Positions 46,522 to 57,459 of a stretch of 64,000 bases of DNA are shown one piece after another. The stretch comes from Megaustenia siamemsis (taxonomy: Eukaryota > Mollusca > Gastropoda > Stylommatophora > Ariophantidae), in assembly GCA_032433765.1 (NCBI GenBank), contig JAVIAB010000092.1, positions 35,151,534 to 35,215,533 on the forward strand, given 5' to 3'. Below the pieces are notes generated by a model. That model did not search any database. It worked only from the letters and a program-made list of their open reading frames with translations, and had not been told where the DNA came from. Within the stretch, counting starts at the first letter, position 1, and every line of letters starts with the position of its first letter. A program made the position numbers and the translations under genes.

Positions 46522-47318
46522 TATAAATAATCTAAGGTATGCTGATGATACAGTATTAATTGCTAAGAGTGAAAATGAGTTACAAGAAATGTTGGACATT
46601 ATAGTGAAAGAAAGTAAAAATAAAGGACTCAGCCGTAATAGCAAAAAGACAGAGGTAATGGTAACAACAAAGAAAAAGACATCACCTCAGTGCAAAATAA
46701 AGACAAGTGGAACAATATTAAAACAGGTAAATGAATTTAAATAATTGGGAACTTTGTTAACCTCAGACGGAAGATGTACAAAAGAGGTGAGATGCAGAAT
46801 GGCTCAGGCAAAAGCAGCTTTCCAAAAAATGAGGAAAATACTATGCAATCCATTTTTGACAATAGAAGCAAGAAAAAGAGTTCTTAAATGTTACATAGAG
46901 CCAGTCTTAACATACGGATGCAAGTCATGGACAATAGGACAACAAACAAGAAAATCACTGGAGTCTGTAGAAATGTGGTTTTACAGAAGAATGTTGAGAA
47001 TACCATGGACAGCTAAGAAGAGTAATGAAGAGGTTCTGAGAGAGGTCAAAGCAAAAAAGAGAGCTAATGTCCAATGTTAGGAGGAGACAATCATCATTTT
47101 TTTGGCCATGTAATGAGAAGAGAACAACTTGAATATATTGTAACAACTGGAAAAATTGAGGGATGAAGAGATAGAGGGAAGCAAAGAGAAAAAATAACAG
47201 ACAGCTTAAGAAAATGGCTTGGCAGGTCAACAACAGAAATGACAAATAACCGCTGAGATCGAAAGTTGTGGAGAGACGTGATCACCTACGCCACTAGGCC
47301 CGGTACTTGATGATGATG
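46522..47318 (+). mobile_element. 5'-truncated RTE-like LINE (family II) with target duplication
   Basis: Starts just before the YADD catalytic motif (46538-46549) and encodes ENELQEMLDIIVKESKN, NSKKTEVMV, a 111-codon frame (46745-47080) with LTYGCKSWTIGQQTRKSLES and MLRIPWTAKKSNEEVLREV, and a decayed end before TGATGATGATG. A stop at about 46741 and a break near 47080 inactivate it. Perfect 13-bp direct repeats ATTATTCTAATAA flank it at 46509-46521 and 47319-47331. Confidence 0.92.
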
Positions 47319-47389
47319 ATTATTCTAATAAGGAATAATGATCCAGGGCAAATGGCACCACAGCAGAGGTATTATTTGTAAACACAGAA

Positions 47390-48790
47390 ATAGCAATAGA
47401 GACTCTCGTTCAACAAGATTTGGGAAGAAGAGAGGTTACCAAAGGACTGTAAAGAAACACATCATATGAAACCTCAAAAGAAAGAAGCCCTTTCTTTATA
47501 TATATATATTCTTTATATATTCCAATATTAAGAAATATTGGGATATATCACTGAGTCTGTTGCCTAGCAAGATCTTCAATAGAATTATGCAAAATAGGAT
47601 TACAAATTGGTGGATTAAAAAATAAAAGAAGAGCAGGCAGGATTCAGGTAAGGCAGATCATGTACAGACCACATCGTCACGCTGAGAATCATATTATAAC
47701 AATCCATAGAATGAACTCTTTTCTAATATTTATTGACTATGAGAAGGCTGTTGATAGTGTAGATAGAAAGAGAATAGATTGATCTTTGATAATGAAGATC
47801 ACCATGCAGGGCAAAAGAAATAGAATTCTGCACACTCTGCAATCAACTGAAGGACTTAAGTGTTTGTTTACAGCATTGCATTCATTGCACTTAGCCACAA
47901 CCAAGTGAAAGACAAGCTACGGGGACTAAAAATAAACTCTACCAAAATGGGGCCACAGATTAAATGGCAAAGGAGAAGAGAGAGACATTAAACAATGAAT
48001 AAATAAATCAAGAACATATTTCATCCAGCTTAATAAAATATGGGAGCCGCGATAGCTCAGTGGTTAGTGAACTGGACAAGAAAGGACAAGGGGTAGGGTT
48101 TGATCCCAACCGACGGCTTCCGGGTTCACCCAGCCTTAAATGGGTACCGGATTTTTTTCTGGGAAAGCAAAGCAGCATGGGCGTAATAGACCACATTACC
48201 CCAAAAATCACGTGCTGAAGGTCTGTAAAATAGAGGGTAACTAACACCATATTTCCCTATACGCCACTTGGCGTGACAGGGGCACTTTACTTTTTACTTA
48301 ATAAAATATGGACAGCAAAAAACAAAATCAAGGATTAATATAAGACTATTTAATACAAATGTAAAAACAGTCCTATTAAATGGCTCAGACACCTGTGTCT
48401 ATCTTGAACAATACAACTAAACAAAGTAACAAATATTTGTAAACAACTGTTGATGAGATTACATAACTTCAGATGGTTTGACAAGATCAGAAATTGAGAT
48501 ATCTGGGAAAGACCAACAATGGTTAATTGAGCAACAGATTTTGAATAGAAAATGAAGATGGACTGGGCATACACTAGATTAAAACCTGATGCTAACATAG
48601 CTAGACAGGTTAGCCACAAGAAAAAAGAAAGTGTGGAAGACTCAGGAATACATGAAGAAAAGAAATGGAAATCTTCAAGAACATTGATCTAGACTGAAGA
48701 GAAGTAGAGAAAATGTCCATGAATAGGGATATGGGAGAGAGCTTGTCAGTGGCAGCATAAGCTTTCAAAAAGTGGTATAAAGGGCTTTGT
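47390..48790 (+). pseudogene. Decayed LINE (family III) from mid reverse transcriptase to C-terminus
   Basis: In pieces: a WEEERLPKDCKE-like run (about 47420), EEQAGFR and CTDHIVTLRIII (about 47625-47700), LIFIDYEKAVDSVDRKRID (motif A, about 47725-47780), then after the SINE a WERPTMVN and MKMDWAYTRLKPDANIARQV segment (about 48505-48610) and a last EEKKWKSSRTL part. The order follows the reverse transcriptase-to-tail layout of RTE-like LINEs whose tails read GHTLRKP, the type seen at 12814-13549. Stops are frequent and no intact frame survives. Part of the catalytic core (YADD) was not found. Confidence 0.8.
48044..48296 (+). mobile_element. SINE family 1, full length, with 15-bp target duplication
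   Basis: Head GATAGCTCAGTGGTTAGTGA and B box GGTTTGATCCC, then the full body and an ACTTTACTTTTTA tail. Perfect 15-bp direct repeats CTTAATAAAATATGG lie at 48029-48043 and 48297-48311, within the decayed LINE. Confidence 0.95.
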
Positions 48791-50035
48791 TAGGAAACTG
48801 AAATCTGAAGCAGAAGAAAAAAATCATGTCATTTAGTTCATGTGTCAGCAGATATGTTCAATAAGGTGTGTCGCGCCTTGCATCATAGCAGGAAGGTACA
48901 TCACAGAAATAAATTATGTTAAACCTACAGTGCAAAATGGAGAAACTTCTAATTTCAACTTTCTCCAGTTGTACTTGCATAAACATTAACATTAAATAAA
49001 GAAATTTGATCCCACAAACAAGAGATTACATAAAAAGAAAATGGTTAATTGCTAATTAGTGACACAACCTGCACTGGAAAAAGAAAAAGTTGTGTTCTAA
49101 ATATGGGAAATCCCAAAGTGATAGATGAACACAAAGAATTACCAACTGAATGATCAAATTGATCTTCATATTCCACATCACTTACCTGAGATCGTTTATG
49201 GATTACTTCTATCCTGATCCTGCTCAATTAAATATCTGATCCTCACATTTGAAATTGGTCTGTTGAAAATAATAAAATCAATACCTTACAATTAAGTTAC
49301 CTTATGTTTAAAGTTCACATGAATAAAAGTAAATGGCTCAAACTGTATAATTGACCTACATATTTGCTTTATTACTGCAACTGTCTTAGAGTTTAATTAT
49401 ATTCAATTCTTGAAGTTATTTGTTAAATCATGCACTTTTGCCAATTCTGGCATTTTCTGGATTAAATGAATTGTTAAGTAATTTAACTTTGACAAAATAT
49501 TTATTTTAGACATGCTGTTAAGGAAATTACTCAACTTTCATGAAATTTAAGTCGTCGATAAATTTTTGAAGTAATTTAACTAAAACAATAATAGTTACAG
49601 TTTCTTAAAACAGCTAGCAGTGTAATATGTTAGTAGTGTTTTTATTTTTTAATCCACAGACAATAGTTGTGAATGTACCATGTCAAAGCTACTGCTAAAA
49701 AATGTACATGCTCAAACACATTGTACATGATTCATCCAGAAAACAATGCTCGCTTTTATTCTAACAATTTAACAATGACACCGTTGACAGTGACAAATTA
49801 TATACAGAGTTAATGTGCAACAAACATAATTTCTGCCACTAGTAATGATTATGACAATACACATTTTCTAGCCCAGGAAGATATGGTGGAGCAGCGACTA
49901 ATATTTATGTAATTATGCATTATTTAAATTTGCTATTAGACTAATTTAAAATATAAACAAATTTTAATATGTGAATTTTTTTTTATTTTTTTTTTTTTTG
50001 CTTTATTATGTTTTATGTTCTTTTTATTATTCAGC
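48791..50035. other. No gene recognised
   Basis: AT-rich. No domain or repeat family was recognised; a T-rich tract lies near 49977-50000. Confidence 0.45.
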
Positions 50036-50050
50036 ATTGAAAAAAAATTG

Positions 50051-50274
50051 GGATCTGCGATAGCTCAGTGGTTAGTGAACTGGACAAGAGGTAGGGTTCG
50101 ATCCCAACCGACAGCTTCCGGTTCACCCAGCCTTTAATGGGTACCGGATTTTTTTTCTGGGTAAGTAGAGCGGCACGGGCGTAATAACATCACCCCAAAA
50201 ATCATGCATGTGCCGTAGGTCTGTAAAATTTATGGTCACTAACACCATGGGGTACTTTACTTTTTTTTTCTTTT
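50051..50274 (+). mobile_element. SINE family 1, with internal deletion and target duplication
   Basis: A box GATAGCTCAGTGGTTAG and B box GGTTCGATCCC are intact. About 35 bp are missing near the 3' end (ACACCATGGGGTACTTTAC). Imperfect direct repeats ATTGAAAAAAAATTG (50036-50050) and ATTGAAAAAAATTG (50275-50288) flank it. Confidence 0.9.
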
Positions 50275-50309
50275 ATTGAAAAAAATTGAATGTTCTTAAT
50301 AGTGTAGGA

Positions 50310-50445
50310 GACAAATAATAAATGAATGAATATTATTATAGAGGGTAACTTCCGAGTTGATAGATCAGCGAATAATTTCAGGGAAGGTCGTGAATTTTTT
50401 TCTGAGTGTTGTAAACATACATCTTCCCTTGAAATTATTAAATTG
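50310..50445 (-). mobile_element. SINE-like element C, foldback form lacking the tRNA-like centre
   Basis: Contains AATATTATTATAGAGGGTAA and TCCGAG as in 34700, then AATAATTTCAGGGAAGGT and, about 35 bp on, its inverse ATCTTCCCTTGAAATTATT. Between the arms lies TTTCTGAGTGTTGTAAACAT. The tRNA-like middle has been lost. Confidence 0.65.
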
Positions 50446-51559
50446 CCTGAAAAATAGTGAACTTTGATTCACCTCAAACATGGTGCTTTATGTTGTGTCA
50501 ATATTTCAGTTGACCATCTCTCTTTTGTGCGGTCTTCCTCAACCTGTTCTGTTGTTACATCTGGTTGTTAATTCTTGCTATTAAATGCTGTTTGTCTGTA
50601 ACTATATTTCACAGCTGTTTGTTTGCCTCTCGAAGTGTCTTTTTAGTTTTGATCTTGGAAGTTTAGTACATGTTTTTGGATGATAATGTCATTATACTAA
50701 TACATTACACTCACGTTTAATACATACATTTTTTTTACCTAAAGTAAATATTTATGTATAAATGTTTCAAAAGTTAGTGCCCGTAACAAAAATATCAAAT
50801 ATTGGTAAATCTGAAAGTTTCAGGAGATGACTGTGTGTTACATGTCATGATTTTATTTCCTTTCCTCTAGCCCTGATGCCTCTCTGTGCTGATGGCAATT
50901 GAGCACTTGGGTAGTGTCTCTATTACAGGTCCAAACCATTTAATTTGTTGTCACTGGAGGCAGCCTACAACAGGTGTTTCTATTTTCCTAAGTTCTTGAA
51001 TCTTCATGTAATCATGTCTTGCCACATTGTTTGCCAAACATATGTTTTTAAAGAACTTTAACTTTTTTATGTAACTAAAAGAAAATAAAAATGCAACAAC
51101 AGAAATGAGATGATACAATAATAATGACAAGAAGAGACAGAACCAGAAGCAGTGATTTTAGGAGACAAGTTATAGTAACAACAATGTAAGACCACATTGT
51201 AACACAAGAGATCAAATTAACAGAGCAGGAACACCAATAGAAAGCATCCTCCAGAGCTTTAACAATAAAAAACATTGAAAAAAGGCAAACACAGGTAGCG
51301 ATGTTTCAATGAAATAGCATAAAAGTACAAGGAGACCCATGCATGAGTTATAATGCAGGGCATTGACCCATTTCACAGACACATATGAAAGTAAAGTAGA
51401 AGTATAAATTCATCATATAGTTCTCATTATGGTCTATTAGTATTGATGTCTATATTTTTATCAGAGAATTAGAAAAAAGAACTGCAGAACGAAATGGATG
51501 AAAGTTTGTTTGCTATAAAAACATTTGTCAAGATGCTAAAGGTTACATAGGTTTACATA
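50446..51559. other. No gene recognised
   Basis: AT-rich. No supported feature. Confidence 0.45.
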
Positions 51560-52710
51560 ATTATGTGGTTTCTATTTCTTTAAAAACAGATGAAATAAAA
51601 TTCTGGTGTAAATTAACAAAACGCTTATTACAGATATACAATCCGGTACTACAAATATGTTCAAAATCATATAGAAGTGTTTTATCCACCAAGCCAAGCG
51701 TATTAGTAGACAAACACCAGACATGCCAAGAGTTGTTAACCCCCTACTGCCCATACCAGAACATACTCCCTGGACAGAGGAATCAGGATTATCAATACAA
51801 ATACGGACAGAAGTGAAAGGAATACTTGACAAAGAAGAACAGTATAGTCTACAGCGAAAAACAATAACTCTCAGTTTCCTGGATGAAGAATACACACAAG
51901 ACCTATGGATTCGTGTGTACACAGATGGATCAGCACAGAATGCAGTAAAGAATGGGGGAGCAGGTGCATATATAGAGTACCCAAATAACACTAGGGATAT
52001 GAATAAAATAGCAACAGGGAAATATTGTCACAATTATGATGCAGAAAATCAAGCAATAAAGTTGGCAATAGAAAAACTGCTGAACAGTAATCTTAGCCCA
52101 CAGCATGTAGTGTTTTTGACAGATGCAAGATCAGTACTCCAGGCACTACAATCCAGAAAATTACCACATCTGCAGACCTTATTGACTGAACTCTGCAAGC
52201 ACCACAGGGTTGCCCTGCGGTGGATCCCATCTCACTGTGGAATACCAGGAAATGAGAAAGCAGATCAGTTGACAAAGGAAGGTTCAACAGGCACACAACT
52301 AGATACACCAGTTACATACCATCATAAGAAACAGATAATCAAATCAATCAGAGGACCACAAGCCCCAAATCAGGATGCCTTTCATAATATAAATAGATAT
52401 GAACAAGTTATCATTATACGCCTCAGAACAGGACACAATCGACTCCATAGTCACATGTATACAAAATTCGGGATCGGCACATCAACTACTTGTACATGTG
52501 GACAGGCGCCCCAGACTGCTGAACACATACTTCAAGATTGCACAGAATATAGTAGACTAAGGAAAATCCATTGGCCCATAGATACAACACTATAGACAAA
52601 ACTATATGGGCCACTGCAAGAGTTACAAAAGACAGTAAAATTTATACAGGAAACGACATTGCAGATAGAGACAATACTTCGGGTGAACGAAAGATAGATA
52701 GATATAGAAG
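51560..52710 (+). mobile_element. 5'-truncated I/R1-like LINE carrying an RNase H domain
   Basis: Holds the RNase H frame at 51723-52595 plus a short upstream piece in another frame (51565-51816) and a downstream decayed piece. The reverse transcriptase and endonuclease are missing. No clear tail or target duplication was found. Confidence 0.8.
51723..52595 (+). CDS. RNase H domain plus Zn-knuckle-like tail of a LINE polyprotein, partial
   Basis: A 290-codon open frame. Residues about 62-190 are an RNase H fold with all four expected acidic residues: D68 in VYTDGS, E108 in DAENQAIKLA, D134 in FLTDARS and D181 in GNEKADQLT, together with the WIPSHCGIPGN signature. In LINEs of the I/R1/Jockey-like groups this domain follows the reverse transcriptase and removes the RNA strand during insertion. 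Residues about 228-275 hold IIIRLRTGHNRLHSHMY and a C-x-C...H...C cluster (C257, C259, H268, C273) typical of the end of such proteins. The first Met is only the first ATG in an open frame; the true protein began far upstream. It is likely a fossil piece with a well-kept frame, so it may be fairly young. Confidence 0.85.
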   Translation: MPRVVNPLLPIPEHTPWTEESGLSIQIRTEVKGILDKEEQYSLQRKTITLSFLDEEYTQDLWIRVYTDGSAQNAVKNGGAGAYIEYPNNTRDMNKIATGKYCHNYDAENQAIKLAIEKLLNSNLSPQHVVFLTDARSVLQALQSRKLPHLQTLLTELCKHHRVALRWIPSHCGIPGNEKADQLTKEGSTGTQLDTPVTYHHKKQIIKSIRGPQAPNQDAFHNINRYEQVIIIRLRTGHNRLHSHMYTKFGIGTSTTCTCGQAPQTAEHILQDCTEYSRLRKIHWPIDTTL

Positions 52711-52789
52711 TGTGAGTTATGAGTGTACATAAGACAAAGACCAAAAATTGAACCTCAAATATGTGGAATTGCAAATGGAGTTATAGAGA

Positions 52790-52985
52790 AGAAGGACTTG
52801 CATGGATGCTGTCCTTGCAGTTGTTTTAAGACAACTTTGGAAGAAGTCAAATGTGGAAACTAAAGGGAAATAAATATCTGGCATATGTTGACTAAAAAAA
52901 GACATTTGACATAGTTGACAGATTATAACTATGCAGAAACAATAGGGGAGCCAATAGTAAATTATCTGTGTATATGCTTGCTTGC
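52790..52985 (+). pseudogene. Reverse-transcriptase motif A fragment of another LINE
   Basis: One frame at about 52864-52925 reads NKYLAYVD, a stop, then KKTFDIVDR, the motif A 'YVDLKKAFD-VDR' pattern with its catalytic Asp. Neighbouring motifs are not recognisable. Confidence 0.55.
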
Positions 52986-52987
52986 TT

Positions 52988-53325
52988 GCATTCACCCGAT
53001 GACTAAAGTATTCTAGAGTATTTGTAGACTGTAGAATTCCTCTTCATCATCCGCACTTAAAAGGACGTTAAGTGGGTGTGTCTGCGTTGTGTTGTGGTTT
53101 GTAGTATAACTGTGATATTTGCGCCTTTCGGCCCAACACATCCGACTTCAGCATAACATTTTTTAGTACCGGGTTGTCTTCCCTCTTCGATCCCTGCTCG
53201 CTTGGCCAGACTAGACAGGTTAGTCTGTTACTGGAGGCACCACGGAGAGGTAGAGCAGGGTCTGGATGGTTTTGCTTCACAGATCCTGGTGCAAACCGTC
53301 AGCTGTGGGTCGCTGACAACTTCCA
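52988..53325 (+). repeat. Dispersed repeat B, copy 3
   Basis: CACCCGATGACTAAAG start, ATCCGCACTTAAAAGGACGT, TTGCGCCTTTCGGCCCAACA, CTTGGCCAGACTAGACAGGT and the CGCTGACAACTT end, in the same order as 25890-26262. Confidence 0.85.
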
Positions 53326-53329
53326 AAAC

Positions 53330-54354
53330 AGACATTGAAAAATATGTGCCAATGCTGATTATTCAGAAGCAATTCTCATGAGATATGAAGTAGGATATGT
53401 ATGTGTACTGTTGGCTTTGATTTACAACACATATATTGACCTCACACATAAAACAGCCAACACAAAGATAGCAGCCTCAAAGAGTTCCTTTGCATATTTG
53501 TTAAAACATCATGAAAGTAAATAAAACAACATATCAAGGATTTCAATGAACATGCAAAGATCATAATATGAAAATTAGTATAAACTAAATTAGAAGAGTA
53601 TCTTGACAAAAGGATTTTTACCAAGAACAAAATAAAAAAGAGTTTAAAACAAAAGCAACTTACTTCAAATACATTGAAAGCATAACATCATCCAATAGAC
53701 ATTAATATTGGTAATATAAGATGTAGTCAATAACACATGTTGCTGTAATTCAGTCCTTGTCTGAATTAATATTGATGGATGATAATAATATAAAACTTCA
53801 CAGACAGAATATCAAAAACATGAGACAACTAAACACTGTGGTACATAATGCACTGTTTGTCAACTGATTTGAACAAGTTTTATGCATAACATACATAGAA
53901 AGACAGAACTTTGGGTTCTTTTGGCCAGAGGAATGAACAATTTTAACAAGACGAAGGAATAAGTAATGATGAAACATCACAGAGCATTTAGATTTTGACA
54001 GGACTGTTAACAAATCCAAATTTTAACTGACATAATCACAAGAATTAGAATTTACAAACAAATCTTGACCACAAACATATGGGGCAGCCCAATATAGACT
54101 CAGTAGATCATATTATGTTCAGTGTGATGGTGTATTTTTAAGACAGACACAAACAATGACAGGACCAGCTATTTTAATCAGGCTAAACTCTGTTAGCACA
54201 GCACAAGTTGAGAGAACTTTGAAGCTGGGAAGATTTAGAGTTCACTTGAAGATGAGAAAAGGTATTATGAAGAAATTCAACCAAGCATGTTTGTAATGTG
54301 AAGTGCTAGATGTTAACTAATAAATTTTGAAAATTAATCAAAACTTGATCTTTG
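53330..54354. other. No gene recognised
   Basis: AT-rich. No supported feature. Confidence 0.45.
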
Positions 54355-54590
54355 ATTCATCTTCTGAAACCCCATCAAGGCCAGCTCTTTGTCGTGGGGA
54401 TGGTGCTTAACAGTTACCAGGGACTGAAAACCAAGACTGGCCAGGCCTTCCTACAACCGAAACCGAGCAAGACCACAGTCTGCTCTAGCAAGTTAAAGTG
54501 CTGAAGTCGGGGGCAACCAGCCAAAAGGCGCACTACAACAATCAGGATGCCACGCACTTATGCCAAAAGGTGAATGAAAGATAGATCTTC
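54355..54590. other. GC-richer island of unknown nature
   Basis: Clearly richer in G and C than the AT-rich DNA on both sides (GGTGCTTAACAGTTACCAGG, GGCCAGGCCTTCC, AAGTCGGGGGCAACCAGCC). No second copy, frame or promoter box is visible here. It could be a single copy of a dispersed repeat. Confidence 0.4.
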
Positions 54591-54949
54591 TGAAAAAACG
54601 AGGACAAAAGATATTGAGTTGTGGAGTTTGATGTTTCTGTGTTGTTACAATCATTGTGTGCTTGTTACTGGCACAAGCAAAGGACGTTTAGGTGATTGGA
54701 CAGTTCACTCCAGTGTTACAACAGAATAAACATGCAGCATCAAATACAAAAATAGCACTGTATAACACATTGTTTTTTCCAATTCTCATACTATCTATCT
54801 ATTGCCTTTCAAGGTGAAGATACACAGAGGGCAGAAGTTCTCTGTGTTCAACAATCTTTGTTATCAAGCATCAAACCTTGCACAGGACCTGGATTGTATC
54901 TCACTGGCCAGTGTCCATGTTCTGGACAAGTCGCTCAATCTTGATGATG

Positions 54950-55115
54950 AAGCTGCCGCCTGCTGTTGTTGCCCCTCACCATAGAGTTCTTATAGGTGTT
55001 TCTCTAGGTCTGCCTCTTTCTCTTTTACCCTCTGGTTCCCATTTGAGAGTCTGCTTTGAGTTTCTATTGTTGTCTTTTCTCTTCACATGGCTTATGACTT
55101 CTTATGATCACCTTG
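54950..55115 (-). pseudogene. LINE C-terminal fragment
   Basis: A minus frame reads HVKRKDNN, then QTLKWEPEGKRERGRPRETP, matching the 'ALTWNPQGKRKRGRPRNTW' pattern of family III-like LINEs. Stops follow within about 10 codons. Confidence 0.6.
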
Positions 55116-55341
55116 ATTATAGATTATATTTTTTTATGTTTTGTCATTTCTCTTATTTGTGCACTGATCTTCAATTCGGTCCATGGTATACAATGTATTT
55201 TTCTAGGGCTTTTGTTTTCAAATATGTTCAATTTATTTTCTATTTTTTTAGTTGTTTTTTTTTTCAAGCTCTTGCATGCATACAAATGAACAATGTTTAA
55301 TGCATTTGATTTCATACTACCAATGTCAAAATTTGATACTA

Positions 55342-55445
55342 TAGCTTGTTTCATAACTCATGCCCAACTTTTAAAATCGATAGCTTTTTAACCGCTTGTT
55401 GTAAGTTCAAAATTTGCATGTAAAGTTATAATGATTAGAACCCAA
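55342..55445 (+). repeat. Left terminal inverted repeat of the intact transposon
   Basis: Pairs imperfectly with the complement of 57355-57457. Best over the outer ~30 bp. Confidence 0.75.
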
Positions 55446-55632
55446 CAGGGAATTAATTTCATTAAAAAAAAAAACATTTGGTTATTATTGTTGCTTATTT
55501 GATTTATATAAATTTATAATGACCCATTGATGTAGTCAAAATTTAATGTTTACAGTATTTTAAGTTAAAAATAGCGAGTAAAAATCCATACACGGTAAAA
55601 TTGACGCGTTTGCACGCTTTTACCGTAGTTTT

Positions 55633-57003
55633 TTGACACAATTAGACACTTGTAAAAAACACGAGAAATTGTGTGTTCCATTTCCGTTCATTCATAGGTG
55701 GAGACGTGGAACGATAACATTTATCATGAGTCTTAAAATGAAATTCTGCAGTTTACAAAACATCGCAATAAAAATGTATGACTATTTTTGCAAAGAGGCT
55801 AAACGAGGAAGATTATCTCATTCTTTAGAAAACCCTGAGAATAGGACAAGACACATTTTGGATTTATCTAAACGGTCATTTAATCGCTGGATTCAAGCAC
55901 GTGACCGTCAATGTTCAAAATATACAAAATCACAAGGAAGAGCAAAATTGTTGGATAATTTCGACAGTAAACTTATTAGAAGTGAAATTCGCAAAATGTT
56001 GGGTATGAATGAAACTGTTACAATAAGAAAACTAAAAGTATCGCTGAAAAAGAACAACAGTATTGAAATATCAAAGTCTACATTATGGAGGAATGTGAGA
56101 GCTGCAGGCTTTACATTCAGAAAGTATTCCAATGGACGAAACATCCTCTGTGAGAAGCCACATATAGTAGTCATGAGAAGCAAGAACTTACGTGAAGTAA
56201 AAGAGGTGCGCAAGCAAGGTTATGATATTGTGTACTTGGATGAAACATGGATCAATGCTCACCACACTAACCAAAGGGAATGGCAGTCATCAGATGGAAA
56301 GATTAAGAGATTAATACCTAGCAGCAAAGGACAGCGCTTGATAATTGCTCATGCAGGTAGTCGACAACATGGACTAATACAGAATGCAGAGCTCATTTTT
56401 CTTTCAAAATCCATAGACAATCGGGATTACCACTCTGAGATGAATGGTCACATATTTAGACATTGGATTGAAAATTCTGTTCTCCCAGCACTAGATCGAC
56501 CATCTTGCCTAATAATGGACAATGCAGCGTACCACAACATTGTTGCACTTGAAGATAAAGTCCCGACGTCATCCAGTACAAAAGATGCTATTAAGATATG
56601 GCTCACAAAGGAGCACATACAATTTAATAACATGTACTTAAAACCTGAATTACTATCTCTAGTAAAGCAAAAACAAAGGACAACGATTTTTCAAATAGAT
56701 AAGATTATCCAAGAGCACGGTCATATAAGTTTGAGGCTGCCACCTTACCATGCTCATTTAAATCCAATAGAACTAATCTGGGCACAATTAAAAGGACAAG
56801 TGGCAGATGAAAATACAACATTCAAAATATGCGATGTAAAGACTCTTGCTAATCTCACTTTATTAAATATAGACAAAGATTATTGGGCTAAATGTGAAGA
56901 CCACGTCTTAAAACAGGAAGAGGAATATTGGAAAAATGATGGTTTGTGGAATGTTCAACCCCAAACAGTTATTAATCTTTTAGACTCGTCTGATTCAGAA
57001 TGA
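55633..57003 (+). CDS. DDE transposase, IS630/Tc1/mariner superfamily, long D-E spacing
   Basis: A 456-codon frame without interruption. Residues about 40-90 form a first helix-turn-helix (ILDLSKRSFNRWI) and about 128-170 a second (TIRKLKVSLKKN, SKSTLWRNVRAAGF), the two-part DNA-binding region of this superfamily. The catalytic triad is D203 (YLDETW), D296 (LIMDNAAYH) and E380 (LNPIELIWAQLK). Between D296 and E380 are 83 residues, whereas Tc1 and mariner have about 34-41. The extra segment holds WLTKEHIQFNNMYLKPELLS. A group with about 82 residues here has been reported under the name Sailor, as I recall; membership needs checking. The protein would cut and join the terminal repeats at TA sites in the nucleus. 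The first ATG at 55633 was kept, but M32 (55726) is an alternative because the N-terminal 31 residues have no visible domain. The gene ends in an acidic DSSDSE tail. Flanking TIRs and a TA duplication make it a candidate active element. Confidence 0.92.
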   Translation: MTQLDTCKKHEKLCVPFPFIHRWRRGTITFIMSLKMKFCSLQNIAIKMYDYFCKEAKRGRLSHSLENPENRTRHILDLSKRSFNRWIQARDRQCSKYTKSQGRAKLLDNFDSKLIRSEIRKMLGMNETVTIRKLKVSLKKNNSIEISKSTLWRNVRAAGFTFRKYSNGRNILCEKPHIVVMRSKNLREVKEVRKQGYDIVYLDETWINAHHTNQREWQSSDGKIKRLIPSSKGQRLIIAHAGSRQHGLIQNAELIFLSKSIDNRDYHSEMNGHIFRHWIENSVLPALDRPSCLIMDNAAYHNIVALEDKVPTSSSTKDAIKIWLTKEHIQFNNMYLKPELLSLVKQKQRTTIFQIDKIIQEHGHISLRLPPYHAHLNPIELIWAQLKGQVADENTTFKICDVKTLANLTLLNIDKDYWAKCEDHVLKQEEEYWKNDGLWNVQPQTVINLLDSSDSE

Positions 57004-57354
57004 AAGTATATAGCCCCCACAATGTTGGCCCCTATATTACCTTAAATTAGTTCAACAAACGGTCCTTATCAGGACCACACAACTATGAAAATTGGACATA
57101 CAGGTATACCTTGATATTATCGTCCGTCCTCGAACTGAGAAGACAATAATTCTCCTGGTGTTTTGTCTTATTAGGCTATTTCCCCATTACGGTCACGCTT
57201 TTACCTAGTGAAAATTAATCATAGACCAGCAACTACAGTAATTTCTATTATTTAGGGGTTCACAATTTACAATTTTGACAAACATCAAAGAAATTCGCCG
57301 CTTTAAGAAAACTGCAGCTGCAAGATGTTTGTTAAATATGCATTTGAAGGGTCT

Positions 57355-57457
57355 TTTGCATTCTAATAACATTTGGAAAATTTCAACAGTTTTTAACAAA
57401 CGGATAATAGCTGAGAAATAGCGTTTTGAAGTTGGGCACGTGATTTGAAATGAGCTA
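57355..57457 (-). repeat. Right terminal inverted repeat of the intact transposon
   Basis: Complement of the left end; the outermost bases are TAGCTCATTTCAAATCACGT read inward on the minus strand. Confidence 0.75.
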
Positions 57458-57459
57458 TA

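Larger units (their letters stand above)
55342..57457 (+). mobile_element. Apparently intact IS630/Tc1/mariner-type transposon (2116 bp)
   Basis: Bordered by TA at 55340-55341 and 57458-57459. The ends are inverted repeats: the left begins TAGCTTGTTTCATAACTCAT with GCCCAACTT following, and the complement of the right begins TAGCTCATTTCAAATCACGT, also followed by GCCCAACTT. Weaker inverted similarity continues for about 100 bp. The outer ~24 bp resemble the TIR of the decayed element at 11097-14060. A CACGCTTTTACC motif occurs in direct orientation at about 55614-55625 and 57193-57204, just inside each end. Between them is one open transposase frame. Confidence 0.9.
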
